A stretch of 64,000 nt of DNA from Methylocystis sp. H62 (GTDB taxonomy: Bacteria > Pseudomonadota > Alphaproteobacteria > Rhizobiales > Beijerinckiaceae): assembly GCF_015709515.1 (NCBI RefSeq), contig NZ_JADNQZ010000044.1, positions 32,931 to 96,930 of the forward strand. Direction: 5' to 3'. The notes below the pieces were generated by a model, which saw nothing but the letters and a program-made list of their open reading frames with translations, made no database searches and had not been told where the DNA came from. The translations under genes and the position numbers were made by a program. This document shows positions 33,507-44,600 of this stretch, one piece after another (within the stretch, counting starts at the first letter, position 1; every line of letters starts with the position of its first letter).

Positions 33507-34598
33507 TTGAAGGAACGGATTGATACGCTCGATGAATTGCGGGCTTTGGCGATCGGCGCTGTGATGCTGTCGCATTTCGCGCTCGCCTTCGGCTCGCAAT
33601 CGATCGTCGCGTTCTGGCTCAACCTTCCTGATCTCAGCGTCGGCGTCGATCTGTTCTTTGTGATTTCAGGTTTCCTGATCTTCCAGAATCTCGCCGATCT
33701 GGCAGAATCGGCCAACACTTTCACGCGAGTTGTCGGGGCCTTCTATGCGCGCCGGGTGACCCGGGTCGCGCTTCCGGCGTGGACGATCCTCGCAGTGATC
33801 GCGCTGGCCGATCTTGAACCCCCAGCGTCGAGCGCCAACGACTTTTGGGCGGCGTCGGCGTTCGTTGCCAACGTCCATTGGGCGCGATGTGAGATCGACG
33901 CCCGCTGCGGCGACGCGCTCGCGACATCTCACTTCTGGTCGCTGGCGAGCGAAGCACAATTCTATTTCCTGGCGCCAGCGCTTCTGCTAGCGCGAGCGCG
34001 CGCGCCGCTCTACGTGGTTATCACAGCCATTCTGCTTCTCGCGCTTATTCCCCACCCGCACGGCTCCCTGCTCTGGGCGCTGCGCCCGGAAGCGCTTTTG
34101 CTTGGCGCGGCGCTCGCCAGCGAGGTGCGGCGGCGCGCCACCTGGCTGGTGAAGGCGCCGCCGGTGACCGCTGGAGTGGCTGCATGGTGGAGTCTGGTCG
34201 CGTCCATGATGGCGCGAATTGCAATTGGCCCCTTCTCGGGGTTGGCGTGGGCGCTGGTCGCGCTGATCAGCGCCGGCGTTGTTCTGGGACGCCTTAAAGG
34301 CCCGCCCATCGCGGGCCCTGTCGGCAATGCCGTTCGTAGGGCCGGCCGGGTGTCGTTTTCGGTCTATCTCGTCCACCTGCCGCTGATCGGCGTCGCGGCG
34401 GAATCATTTGCCGCCAAGATCGGTGTAACGCCTGCTGTCTTTGGCGCTCTGGCCGCGATCGCCGCCGCGACGATCGTGGTCGAGTTCGCGATCGTACAGC
34501 CGGCGGCGCAGCTCGGCCGAGCCTGGAGCGCGCGCATCGCTCTTAAAGAAGCGCCAATGAGAAGCAGCCGCGCAAAAATTCGGTCGAGCGCCATGTGA
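33507..34598 (+). CDS. Acyltransferase-3 family membrane protein
   Basis: A membrane acyltransferase of about 363 residues from TTG 33507 (GAAGGGA nine bases upstream); ATG 33435 would add 24 non-conserved residues. It opens with the family signature ERIDTLDELRALAIGAVMLSHF, with the catalytic-type His, and SVGVDLFFVISGFLIF. About ten hydrophobic segments follow, with WSLASEAQFYFLAP in the middle. Such enzymes O-acylate surface sugars. On a mobile element it might alter surface receptors for phage or conjugation; that is inference. Confidence 0.9.
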   Translation: MKERIDTLDELRALAIGAVMLSHFALAFGSQSIVAFWLNLPDLSVGVDLFFVISGFLIFQNLADLAESANTFTRVVGAFYARRVTRVALPAWTILAVIALADLEPPASSANDFWAASAFVANVHWARCEIDARCGDALATSHFWSLASEAQFYFLAPALLLARARAPLYVVITAILLLALIPHPHGSLLWALRPEALLLGAALASEVRRRATWLVKAPPVTAGVAAWWSLVASMMARIAIGPFSGLAWALVALISAGVVLGRLKGPPIAGPVGNAVRRAGRVSFSVYLVHLPLIGVAAESFAAKIGVTPAVFGALAAIAAATIVVEFAIVQPAAQLGRAWSARIALKEAPMRSSRAKIRSSAM

Positions 34599-35125
34599 GG
34601 GCGAACGCTCTTCTGCGGCAACGGCGCTTGCGAAAGTACCGCTGCAATGCGATCGCCACGGCTCAACAAATCTCGACGGAATGCGTTGCCGGTGAAGCGT
34701 ACTCCCAGAATTTCAATTTGAGCCGCATGTCGCTCATCAGCACGACGGGCGTCCACGCATGTCGACAATCGCGTTCGACCGCAGATTTGTTCCACAGCTT
34801 CGAACACGTAGCCGCAGGCGCGCCGCCTTAGGGGCCTGGCATCGAACAATTGCCGAATTATCGCCTTAACAATTCGCAACGCTTGCAGCGCTTCCTGTAG
34901 CATACCGATCACGCGCTCAGAGCACGAGACGACCGGACATTTGGTTTGATGCGGCACAATGTGAGTTTGCGAAAGAGAAGGACTGACCATGGACGCGTCT
35001 GGTGTCCGTCGTTGCGCCTGTACTTCCCACGAATTTTCCGAGTTTCGCGGAAGGCCGCCAAAGGAGCGCGCCAAAAGGACCCGCAAACGCTCCAACATAT
35101 CGCTTACACGCTTGATCCGAGCGCC
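34599..35125. other. No clear gene
   Basis: About 530 bases. A long minus-strand frame (34364-35188) overlaps the acyltransferase antisense and shows no recognisable domain; + strand frames are short. I see no repeat or RNA signature. It could hold a degraded gene. Confidence 0.3.
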
Positions 35126-35467
35126 ATGGCGGCAATCCGTGGGTGCGTTGTCGATGAAATCGATCACCTCCACCACGAAGTATCGCATTCGCTAATCCTC
35201 CGATATCACTGGTCAAGATCGCTCGCCAGTTCTTATCTTGAGGGCGTCGAAGACGTCATGGACCCATGCAACAGCTCAGAACTTTTCGAAGTCGATGACG
35301 CGATATTCACGCTCACCGAGCGGCCGACGCGCGTGGACTGGCCAGCGCCGATGATCATCTATGTCGCAGAGATTTACGACACACAAAGTGAGATCTGCGC
35401 CGAACATTTTGAAGTTATCGTTGGTCCGGATGGACGGCCCGAGCCCCGAGAATTGCTCGGGGCATAA
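35126..35467 (+). CDS. Hypothetical protein
   Basis: A 113-residue reading from ATG 35126; the frame is open back to 34946. The C-terminal 60 residues look like real protein (VDDAIFTLTERPTRVDW, MIIYVAEIYDTQSEICAEHF, VGPDGRPEPRELLG) with normal codon preference. The N-terminal part is less convincing, so the true start is unsure. No family recognised, and there is no operon partner. Confidence 0.45.
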   Translation: MAAIRGCVVDEIDHLHHEVSHSLILRYHWSRSLASSYLEGVEDVMDPCNSSELFEVDDAIFTLTERPTRVDWPAPMIIYVAEIYDTQSEICAEHFEVIVGPDGRPEPRELLGA

Positions 35468-35691
35468 TCGGCGTCTTCGCTACGATCTCAGCGAGCGCTG
35501 GCGAGGCGATCGAAGCGTCTTGGACATCGATGTGGACGGGGCTCGACGAGAGCGAGCTAATCCGATAATGCGGTTTTGGAATTATCCCAGTTGGGATATT
35601 CGACTTAACTAGATGCGCGGCTCGAAGCCGTTAAAAGTTTCTTCAGCCGAACTCCGTCTAAATCATCGAACCAATGGCCTGGGACGAGAGC

Positions 35692-36078
35692 ATGAGCGAG
35701 AAGGCGGATCTTGAGAAAAAAGCCGTCGGGACGCTGCAGCGCTATCGCGAAGCATATGCCAGGGCCGAGGCGCTGGAACAGGAGGCGGCGGCGGCGCGCC
35801 AGGACGTTTTTACAAGGCTCAATCGCTTGGAAATCGCGAAGGCCAAGGAAGTGGCTGTGCGCGTGAGACCCGAAATCGTCGCTGCCGACCAGGCCGCCAT
35901 TTGCAGGCTGACTGAAATCCGCATCGCCTTGAGCGAAGCGACCGCGGAGCTAGATTCGGCCTTCCGGACCCTCGCCGCCTTGGATGAGCAGTTGGGCTAT
36001 ATCCCTGGTGTCAGCGTCGCGAAACCTAATGGGAGCTACGTTGGAGGCAGTGCCGAAGAAAACGGCGAACTCCCTTGA
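35692..36078 (+). CDS. Hypothetical coiled-coil protein
   Basis: A 128-residue, mostly helical protein rich in Ala, Glu, Arg and Lys (YREAYARAEALEQEAAAARQ; ELDSAFRTLAALDEQLGY), predicted to form a long coiled coil, with a short Gly/Ser-rich tail. ATG 35692 (MSEKADLEKK) is chosen; ATG 35674 would add six residues. No family recognised. It lies alone between the leading-region genes and the redox cluster. Confidence 0.6.
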   Translation: MSEKADLEKKAVGTLQRYREAYARAEALEQEAAAARQDVFTRLNRLEIAKAKEVAVRVRPEIVAADQAAICRLTEIRIALSEATAELDSAFRTLAALDEQLGYIPGVSVAKPNGSYVGGSAEENGELP

Positions 36079-36346
36079 CCCACGGCTCTCGCGCTGCCTG
36101 CGATGCGGTGGGCTAGAGTCATTCTTGCATCCCCTAGGGGTTCCCGAAATTCTGCGCCCCTACAGGTCGCGGCGCCTTCCTCTTCGATGCGCCTTCGAAT
36201 CCGCGTCCGTCCACACACGAAGACGCCCGCCTAGGCCGATGGCGGCACGGATCGAATATACACTCTTGCTAACCTGCGCGCGGCGTGGCGTCACGGATAC
36301 GTCAATCCTGAAGCTGTTGCCTCGCCCCATACCGATCCGCCAAACG

Positions 36347-37294
36347 TTAGCCCTGCGGCGTGAACGCATCCGATCGGATGTCTTTCATGCTGGCTCCGCG
36401 CATGAAGAAATCACGCTTCAGCCGTTTCACCAGATTTTCGCCGCCACACAGAAAAATTGCGCTGTCCTTGACGTTTTGCTCTGCGTGCAGGGCTGTCGCC
36501 GCAACGTCTCCTCCGGCCGGAGCATTTGGATCAAGCAGGCATGGTCGGTAGTCGACATGCGCCCGCGTCCGGCTCAGCGCTTTCAGCTCTTCATCAAGAT
36601 AGAGGCCATCACGGCTGCGTGCGCCGTGGTAAAGACGAATTGGACCGAGATGGCCCCGCTTCAGAGCGTCTCGCAACACGCCATAGAGTGGCGCAAGACC
36701 CGTCCCGGCGCCGATCAGCAGCAGGCGCTGCTCCTCGTGGACGCCTTCGTAAAAGCATGTCCCGGACGGACCCGCGACATGCAAGCGGTCGCCCGGCTTG
36801 AATTCTCCCAGCCGTCGGCTCATTCGGCCATTTTCATACAGTCGGATATGCATCTCGAGAAATGGATCGTCCTCGGGATGGCTCGCGAGCGAGTAATGAC
36901 GTCTTAAATCGCCATCCGCGACAAGTTCGAGGAACTGCCCTGGCCGATACGCAAAATCATCTGCATCGACACGCAGTCGGATCACATCCGGCGCGAGCGG
37001 GTCAATCGCTCGAATGACTGCATCCCGACGCGCTCCGACGTCCTCCGGCCGCGTAATCGTCAGCGGCGACGTCGGCAAACAGACACAGGGCAGAAAAAAG
37101 CCGAGCGCCTTCTGACCCTCTGTCAAGCCAACTTGCGACTCTGGCGGAGGGACGCCTTCGACCGCGCGATGCAGACAAGTCTGACAATTGCCGGACCGGC
37201 ACGACGAAGGCGCGTCGATGCCGGCGCGCTCCAGCGCTTCAAGCACAGTTTCACCTAGCCTGAGTTCGACCGAACGATCCTCGAACTTCAGCAT
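36347..37294 (-). CDS. 2Fe-2S ferredoxin / FAD-NAD(P)H oxidoreductase fusion
   Basis: A 315-residue electron-transfer protein. Residues 1-85 form a plant-type ferredoxin with Cys32, Cys37, Cys40 and Cys70. Residues about 90-185 are the FAD-binding domain (RPGQFLEL, RHYSLAS), and 190-300 the NAD-binding domain (LLLIGAGTGLAPLYGVL, FLCGGENLV). The design matches reductase components of aromatic oxygenases and methane monooxygenase, but no oxygenase is nearby. It lies 4 bases after the truncated haemoglobin gene, so it probably reduces that globin. Confidence 0.92.
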   Translation of the reverse strand: MLKFEDRSVELRLGETVLEALERAGIDAPSSCRSGNCQTCLHRAVEGVPPPESQVGLTEGQKALGFFLPCVCLPTSPLTITRPEDVGARRDAVIRAIDPLAPDVIRLRVDADDFAYRPGQFLELVADGDLRRHYSLASHPEDDPFLEMHIRLYENGRMSRRLGEFKPGDRLHVAGPSGTCFYEGVHEEQRLLLIGAGTGLAPLYGVLRDALKRGHLGPIRLYHGARSRDGLYLDEELKALSRTRAHVDYRPCLLDPNAPAGGDVAATALHAEQNVKDSAIFLCGGENLVKRLKRDFFMRGASMKDIRSDAFTPQG

Positions 37295-37298
37295 CGGA

Positions 37299-37664
37299 TC
37301 AACGGTTCAGTACGTCATCACGAACGGAATTTGCAATCGCCGCGACTTCCTTAACCTCTTTTTCTGGCACGCCAAGGTCACGGAGCGTGTAGTTCAGATT
37401 TTCGATTACCGCATCGACATGCGAATCATTGAGACCCTTCGCAACGAGACGCTTGTGCGCATTGCGCATGTCGGCTCCCGTGTAATTATTTGGACCCCCA
37501 AACGCCATGGTCAGGAATGATTTCTGTTTGGCGATTTGCTGATCGATGTCGACGCCGTCAAAAAACTGCGCGATGCGACCGTCCGCGAGAACCTTGCGAT
37601 AAAAAAGCTCAACTGCGGCATTAACGGCGTTCTCGCCCCCGAGGCGCTCGTAGAGATTTGACAT
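37299..37664 (-). CDS. Group I truncated haemoglobin
   Basis: A 121-residue globin starting MSNLYERLGG, with B10 Tyr22, proximal His70 in MRNAHKRL and the GG motif of group I trHbs (AFGGPNNYTGADM). Group I truncated globins bind O2 and often detoxify nitric oxide, which needs a reductase; the ferredoxin-reductase gene follows directly. The length is typical. It is probably cytoplasmic and co-transcribed with the reductase, perhaps under the sigma factor encoded upstream. Confidence 0.93.
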   Translation of the reverse strand: MSNLYERLGGENAVNAAVELFYRKVLADGRIAQFFDGVDIDQQIAKQKSFLTMAFGGPNNYTGADMRNAHKRLVAKGLNDSHVDAVIENLNYTLRDLGVPEKEVKEVAAIANSVRDDVLNR

Positions 37665-37880
37665 GCCTTGCGTTCTCCCTGTTGCCGACCTTAGCGAGCC
37701 AACTTTTTCGGCTCGGACGTCACTTAGACGCCGCGGCGCGGAGAATCTTACCTCGACCGGCGAGATTTTTTCGCTCGGAGAATGCCTCCCGCAGGAAATT
37801 CAATCATATAAGAAAAGCGTGACGAAATTCGTAATGTCGCCGCTGACTCGATCGATAAGCCCCGGGACGAGCGCGCCGGC

Positions 37881-38126
37881 TCACCCGCGATCGGCCGCCT
37901 TTTCGGCGCGCACAAGCGCCAGCAATCCGAGATACACCTCTTCGCATTCGGGACATTGATGCATGTGGTGACGAACCTCGGGGAGGGTGGCGGCGGCGTC
38001 CAAGCCGGAGGCTTCCAACTCGGCGTAGCGCGGTAGACTATCGAAATAATCCGTACACGACATCTCTTCCCCGCTTTTGGCGGCGAAGATCGTATCAAGC
38101 AGGCGGGCAAATTCCTTTTGTTTCAT
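37881..38126 (-). CDS. Small zinc-finger anti-sigma-like protein
   Basis: An 81-residue soluble protein with HHMHQCPECEEVY, an H-x3-C-x2-C arrangement like zinc-binding anti-sigma factors (zf-HC2), plus a Cys at MSCTDYF. There is no membrane segment. It starts 2 bases after the sigma-factor gene, and that pairing supports an anti-sigma or sigma-associated role. A 216-base gap separates it from the globin gene. Confidence 0.7.
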   Translation of the reverse strand: MKQKEFARLLDTIFAAKSGEEMSCTDYFDSLPRYAELEASGLDAAATLPEVRHHMHQCPECEEVYLGLLALVRAEKAADRG

Positions 38127-38128
38127 TC

Positions 38129-38845
38129 CTAGCTTCCGGACTCAACCGCATTTGAGACGCTCTGAGACGGGAAAATCTTACCATCATCGCTGAGATAAGT
38201 TTTGCGCTGGGGCGAGTCGAACGTAGCTATGATATCCTGATGCGTAACGCCTTCGGAAAGTAGCGCGGCCTTGAGGCGTTTTCGTGCATCATGAATAAGC
38301 TTGTATATGCTATTGCGATTGCCGCCGAGCCACTCGGCGACAAGATCAAGCGGCATGCACTGAAAAGCGTGAGCGACAAGCGCTTTTCGCTGGAGTGGCG
38401 TCAAAGAGTTCTCGATAAGGCGGACCAACAAAGCCCACGCTTGTCGCCGTTCCAGACTACGCTCGGGTTCTGGAGCATCGGTCGGCCAGACCGGCATATC
38501 TTCGCCAAGACGCGCGCTATTCACGACCGCCTTCCGCCAGCGTCGTCGTCGAAGCTCCCCAAGAGTGACGCGAACCGCGATCGAATAGGCCCATGTCGTA
38601 AATTTGCTCTCGCCACGAAATTGATCGAGCTTCGACTGAATGAGGATAATGGCCTCCTGGGCGCAGTCCTCCGCCGTTTGATGCAAATCGTGGCCGAGCG
38701 ACCAACCTCCAGGCGTTTCATTTCGCGAGAGAAATTTGATGATCGCACCAAGCACGAGCTCACGCAGCTCAGCCAGCGCGACAGCCTGATTCTGATCGCC
38801 TGCCCGTAGGGCCAATAACCACTCGGCGTTTGATCGTTGTCTCAT
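38129..38845 (-). CDS. ECF-type RNA polymerase sigma factor
   Basis: A 238-residue sigma-70-family protein. Region 2 is visible (DLHQTAEDCAQEAIILIQSKLDQF, STWAYSIAVRV-type FTTWAYSIAVRVTLGELRRRRW), and region 4 (SLTPLQRKALVAHAF, DLVAEWLGGNRNSIYKLIHDARKRLK) is also present. ATG 38845 is preferred to a TTG at 38887. The C-terminal about 45 residues are an extension. With the adjacent zinc-finger protein it forms a sigma/anti-sigma pair, perhaps sensing redox stress and driving the globin-reductase genes; that link is inferred. Confidence 0.87.
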   Translation of the reverse strand: MRQRSNAEWLLALRAGDQNQAVALAELRELVLGAIIKFLSRNETPGGWSLGHDLHQTAEDCAQEAIILIQSKLDQFRGESKFTTWAYSIAVRVTLGELRRRRWRKAVVNSARLGEDMPVWPTDAPEPERSLERRQAWALLVRLIENSLTPLQRKALVAHAFQCMPLDLVAEWLGGNRNSIYKLIHDARKRLKAALLSEGVTHQDIIATFDSPQRKTYLSDDGKIFPSQSVSNAVESGS

Positions 38846-39611
38846 TTCGCAGTACGGATGACAGACAGGAAAACGGCTTGCGCGCAAAGGTTAGCATCAA
38901 CATCGAAGCGACGCTATCCATAGGTCCTCCGACGCTTGGAGAGCCCTCTCCGGTCGGAAGAGATTTGGATCGGCGCTCGAGAAAAATCGCCCAGCGGTTG
39001 ACGCGGTCCCGCACGCCGAGCGGATGAGCCCGTCTGAACTCACGATCAGATCGGGAGGCCTCCCCCCGACCGACCCGGGGCGCGCGTTATATTTGGCTCG
39101 GGACGCGGCCGGCGCCAACCCGACGAATGGCTGAAGACCAAGTGAGCTTGCAGAGTTCGACTGCCGGCGCGAAGTTTCAAACCTCCGGCCGGCAGTTAGT
39201 TGCTAAGCGCTTGAAGCAGCCCCAATTGGCCGGCACTGATCCAAGGAACGAGCAAGCACGCCGATTTGCCTCAACAGTTCTCGCGCTGGAATTCCCTCGG
39301 CGTCGATCGCTGCCTACTGCAGCCTCTCTGCAAAGGCGGTTCGGTTGAACAGTTTTTTTCTCGGTTTTTTCCGCGTGCTCAAATTTTTTTCTCATTATCG
39401 GGGCGTGGCGGCGGTCACGCCCTCGCTGGTTGCACGAATGGAATCCTGTTATAAGGGTCTTACCGGAAGCACGGCGATCATGCCCGGTATCAGGGCGTGC
39501 CGGTGAGATTGGCGGACACCGGCAAGCGGGGGCGGCGGCGACCTGGCTTTTTCGTGCGGAGCAGCTGGAGAACGGCGCGACCGTGGATGAACCGGCGGGG
39601 AGTCTTGCTCC
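38846..39611. other. No clear gene
   Basis: About 765 bases between the sigma-factor start and the smbP-like stop. Frames are short and unconvincing. The segment next to the sigma gene should carry its promoter. A T-rich patch (39349-39395) occurs, on the downstream side of nothing identifiable. I see no tRNA or IS signature. Confidence 0.35.
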
Positions 39612-39950
39612 TTATTTCTGCGCCGCTTCCAAATGGGTCAACGCCTCTATGGCGTGTCCGATTGCGGTGGTGGCGTTCTCTTTCTTGCCTTCCACAATCG
39701 ATGCCTTCAACTGCATTATTCCTTCCTTAATGTGCGGATTGTTCATCGCCTTTTCGGCAGCTTCAGCATGCTTGAGCGCGGCTTCGGCGTGCGTCACCAA
39801 CACATCCGCGTGACCTCGTTTACCATGGTCGATCGCTTCCTCGGTGTAGCTGATCGCCTCGGTCAAATGATCTTCGGCGAGCGCGAGGCGGGGCGCGAAG
39901 AATGCCGAGAAACCAAGACCCAGCGCGAGTGCGAAAATTCTGCGTTTCAT
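39612..39950 (-). CDS. smbP: SmbP-like small metal-binding protein
   Basis: A 112-residue periplasmic protein with a signal peptide (cleavage near APRLALA) and a mature helical part with regularly spaced His: DHLTEAISYTEEAIDHGKRGH..., VTHAEAALKHAEAAEKA, IGHAIEALTHLE. This matches SmbP of Nitrosomonas europaea, a four-helix protein that binds Cu and other divalent metals. ATG 39950 is chosen. There is no metal transporter beside it; it follows the sigma-factor region on the same strand. Confidence 0.85.
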   Translation of the reverse strand: MKRRIFALALGLGFSAFFAPRLALAEDHLTEAISYTEEAIDHGKRGHADVLVTHAEAALKHAEAAEKAMNNPHIKEGIMQLKASIVEGKKENATTAIGHAIEALTHLEAAQK

Positions 39951-41643
39951 TGGAAGTGTCTCCGTGAACATTCCGGAAGGGAATCATACTATTGATGACT
40001 GGCGCATGAATTCGAGATTGGATAAGGGCTCCATCTCGCCGTCCTGGCCGCGCTTTGGCGGGGTGCCTGCCGCAGGTGACGAATGGATGGCCCGCGGGAC
40101 CGATCGGGCAAGCCGGAAGGCCGTATCGATACCTTATGCTGAGCCTATCCGAATTTTGTCAGTCTTCCCGAAACCGCGACGCTACCTAAGAGCCGTGGAA
40201 CGAGCGCCGTTCACATATTGGAGCGCAGGCTACCCGCGCCGCAGAAAGGGCCCAGAGATAGCGGCCAGGTAGATCTCATAGAATTGCATCGGATTGATCA
40301 AATCGTGCATGAGATCGAGCGGCTGCTTTCGCAGAGGGAAACTTCGGGGGCACGCGGAAGATCAAGCACCTATTAGGAGATGCGGGCTGCGTGGAAGCCT
40401 GGCCGGCCTTATTCAGAACTTTCTGAAAAAGCCCTCCGGCCCCCTCGAGGGTTGCTTTCCGTTTTGGAAAATCCACGAAATCTGACGCGCTCCTGCGGCG
40501 TCGCCGCGAAGACCCGACCGTGGATGCAACGGCGCGCAACGTTTTCCGCTTTAAGGAAGAGGAATCGTGTGGCAGTCGCATTGTTTCAATAAAACACGAA
40601 AAAATAGAGCGCTATCATAACCGAGTCTGGAACCGAGTTGACCCGCGACGAGCGGAGTTGAAAAAAGCCCGCGACCGTGAAGCCGCGGGCAAGAGGACTT
40701 ACAGGAGCCGCTCGATACTGAACACGCCAAGCGACGCCGACCAAATAGGGCAGAAGCGCCTCTAGGCAAGCGTGGCAGGCCAGGCACCGCAAGGACCCAA
40801 CGATGACCAAAGCTGAGAAGCTAATACGAGGAATAGAATCGTTGCGTGAGACTATCCGGCGCGCGTGGTTAAGATCAGGCTGGCTGCTCTGACGCATGAT
40901 GACCGACTTGCAATTTGAGAGTATATCGAACGCTGTCTCGCCGATCTGATCGGCGGAGCCCCTACGAGGAACTCCCCCCGGAGGCGCATGGCGAGTTGTG
41001 GGTATCGTGCGTCGCGCGGGGCGGCGGGGGCACCCGATGGCGGGGCGCGCTCAGGCGAAGAGCGTCTTTCAAGTGCACGGCATAGCGTCAGAAGCCAAAG
41101 CGGTCTCAGATCCCTCGGTCGCCGAATGAAATTTTTTGCAATCATCGTCTTGGCCCGGGGCTTAGCCACCAGAGGGGTTCGTCGATCCATTACGTTGTTG
41201 ATGGTCAGATGGGATCGTGTTTCGTCCTGGCTCCTATGGCGTTTTGTCTCAGGCCGCAGTTGCGGCCAAAGCCTTTGCCGCCTGCAATTTTCCGCTGGCG
41301 CGTAAGAGCAAGGTAGCGTCGACGCTCGACGACTTCTTAATTCTGGCTTCCGCAAAGACGGAGAAGTCGGAACCGGACGAGGCCGACGCGGCTCAAAGGC
41401 ATCCAGAAGAAGGCCACATGGGTTGGGCCTCTGCTAGCGCCCAGATCGTTCCAGCAATTAAGGGGCGTGAGACGCGTCGAAAGCTTCCAGCTCAGGGTGT
41501 TTTCTAGGGCCTGCTATTATGTCCTCACCCTAAGCTTAGCCTAGCTGAAATCTAATCCAGTAGATTCCGAATTTTTCGTATAGAAACAGTCGTTGCTCAA
41601 TCTGGAATGAAGAGACATCGTCATCCTTGGGAGGAGGAGCTCA
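39951..41643. other. Long region without clear genes, upstream of the hybrid kinase
   Basis: About 1.7 kb with many short overlapping frames and no recognisable protein. A 29-residue frame at 40803 and a 97-residue frame at 41217-41507 are possible but unsupported. A strong AGGAGGAG site just before 41644 belongs to the kinase. The region may be decayed sequence left by IS activity. Confidence 0.35.
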
Positions 41644-44600
41644 ATGGCAACGAAACCCGCGGCTGTCCGGACGCGCGGCGTGTTGGGGCGCGAACGGGAC
41701 AGTCAAAACCGTGTCTCAGACGATCAACTCCAGGAACTCCTTCAGGCATTGCAAGCCTTAAAGGAGGGCGACTTTGCCACTCGGTTACCGGGCCACTGGG
41801 ATGGAGTGATCGGAAAAATTGCCGATAGCCTCAATGAGGTAAGCGCCACCAACTGCAGGATGGCGGTCGAACTTGAACGGGTCCGCCAAGCCGTGGGGCG
41901 TGAGGGGAAGACGCGCCAGCGAGTAAAATTCGCAAATCACGCCGGGGCATGGGGAGGAATGGAGTCGTCCGTTAACGCCCTGATCGACGATCTCCTTTGG
42001 CCGACCAACGAAATGACTCGCGTCATAGGCGCCGTGGCGCAGGGGGACCTTCTGCAATCAGTGCAACTGGAGCTTGAGGGACGCCCCCTGATGGGCGAAT
42101 TCCTGCGTTCCGCGAAGATCGTCAACACCATGATCCGCCAGCTTCGCGAATTCACTTCAGAAGTGACACGGGTCGCGCGCGAGGTCGGAACCGAAGGAAA
42201 ACTCGGCGGCCAGGCGCAGGTTCGCGAGGTAACGGGCGTATGGAAAGAGCTGACAGAATCTGTGAATTTTATGGCCGACAACCTCACTAGCCAGGTGAGA
42301 AATATCGCAGAGGTGACGATCGCCGTGGCTAACGGCGATCTTTCCAAGAAGATCACGGTCGATGTGCGCGGCGAGATCCTGCAGCTCAAAGAAGCCATCA
42401 ACACAATGGTGGATCAACTTCGCTCATTTGCCTCAGAAGTCACGCGCGTGGCGCGCGAAGTTGGCAGCGATGGCAAACTGGGGGGCCAGGCGATCGTGCC
42501 GGGTGTCGCCGGTACTTGGAAAGACCTCACCGATTCGGTGAATGCAATGTGCGGCAATCTGACGGATCAGGTGCGCAACATCGCCCAAGTGACGACCGCG
42601 GTCGCCCGAGGCGACCTATCGCGAAAAATCACCGTGGATGTGAAAGGAGAAATCCTCGAGCTCAAGCAGACCATCAATACCATGGTCGACCAGCTGAACT
42701 CGTTCGCTTCCGAAGTCACAAGAGTTGCGCGAGAAGTCGGCACCGAAGGAAAGCTTGGCGGTCAAGCGGTCGTCGCCGGGGTCGGCGGCACTTGGAAGGA
42801 TCTCACTGACAGCGTCAATTTTATGGCTGGCAATTTGACGGCGCAGGTTCGAAACATCGCCGAAGTGTCGACTGCTATCGCTAACGGAAATCTTTCGAAG
42901 AAGATCACCGTAAACGTGTCCGGAGAAATTCTGGAGCTCAAAGAAACAATTAACACGATGGTCGACCAATTGAACGCCTTCGCCTCTGAAGTGACGCGTG
43001 TGGCGCGCGAAGTCGGGACGGAGGGTCGTTTAGGAGGCCAGGCGCAAGTGATGGGAGTAGCCGGCACATGGAAAGATCTGACGGACTCGGTCAATTCGAT
43101 GGCCGGAAATCTTACCGCGCAAGTTCGAAATATTGCTGAAGTGACTACCGCGGTTGCGCGCGGAGATTTGAGCCGAAAGATCACCGTCGACGTAAAAGGC
43201 GAGATTCTGCAGCTCAAGGAAACCATCAACACGATGGTCGACCAGTTGAACGCTTTTGCGTCTGAAGTGACACGCGTCGCGCGCGAGGTCGGCACGGAGG
43301 GCAAGCTCGGCGGACAGGCTCAGGTGCCGGGCGTCGCGGGGACATGGAAGGATCTCACGGACAATGTGAACTTTATGGCCGGCAATTTGACGGCTCAGGT
43401 ACGAAACATCGCCGAGGTGGCGACCGCGATTGCCGATGGCGATCTTTCGAAAAAAATCACGGTCGACGTGCGCGGCGAAATCCTTTTGCTCAAGGAGACG
43501 CTGAACACGATGGTGGATCAGTTAAACGCCTTTGCGGGCGAGGTCACGCGCGTCGCGCGCGAGGTCGGCACGGACGGACGTCTCGGCGGCCAGGCTGTCG
43601 TGCCCGGTGTTGGCGGCACGTGGAAGGACCTGACCGAAAATGTAAACCTACTAGCCGCCAACCTGACCACGCAGGTCCGTAATATCGCGGAGGTGACGAC
43701 TGCGGTCGCTCGCGGAGACCTGAGCCGGAAAATCACCGTTGATGTGAAAGGCGAGATTCTGCAGCTCAAGGAAACCATCAACACGATGGTCGACCAGTTG
43801 AACGCCTTCGCGTCAGAAGTAACGCGCGTGGCGCGCGAGGTCGGCACGGAGGGCAAGCTCGGCGGTCAGGCTCAGGTGCCGGGCGTAGCAGGCACATGGA
43901 AGGACCTAACGGACACGGTGAACGTAATGGCCGCAAACCTGACCGAGCAGGTGCGCGGAATCGTCAAAGTCGTGACGGCGGTCGCCGAAGGGGATCTCAG
44001 TCAAAGTCTTACCGTAAAATCCAAAGGCGAAGTAGCTGCGCTGGCGGACACCATCAATAGTATGACGCGAACTCTCGCGACCTTCGCCGTTCAGGTGACG
44101 ACAGTGGCGCGTGAGGTCGGCGTTGAGGGCCGGCTTGGTGGCCAGGCAAATGTGCCGGGAGCAGCCGGCACATGGAAGGACCTGACGGGGAATGTGAATC
44201 TTCTTGCAGCGAATCTCACGACACAGGTGAGATCAATCGCTGACGTCGCGACTGCGGTGACGAAAGGCGACCTTACACGACTCATCCAAGTCGATGCGCG
44301 TGGAGAGGTCGCGGAGCTCAAAGATAATATCAATACGATGATCGACAATCTCAGGCTCACCACGGATCGCAATACCGAACAAGATTGGCTAAAAACCAAT
44401 CTTGCCAAGTTTACCGCCATGCTACAAGGACAGCGTGATCTGAGCTTGGTGGGTCGCTTATTGCTTTCCGAGCTCGCGCCACTCGTCGGCGCGCAGCAGG
44501 GCGTCATCTATCAAATGCACTGCGGCGACGGTCCGCCAATTCTTAGTCTCCTCTCCGCCTACGCCGATGACCGAGAGAGGAGCCACCAGCTCCGCCTTAG

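Noticed and set aside
34364..35188. 274-residue minus-strand frame
   Set aside because: Its last quarter is antisense to the acyltransferase and the remainder has no recognisable domain; not supported as a gene.
42160..44367. Regular direct repeats that could suggest a CRISPR or satellite array
   Set aside because: The 276-base period is in frame and encodes HAMP-type modules of one kinase.
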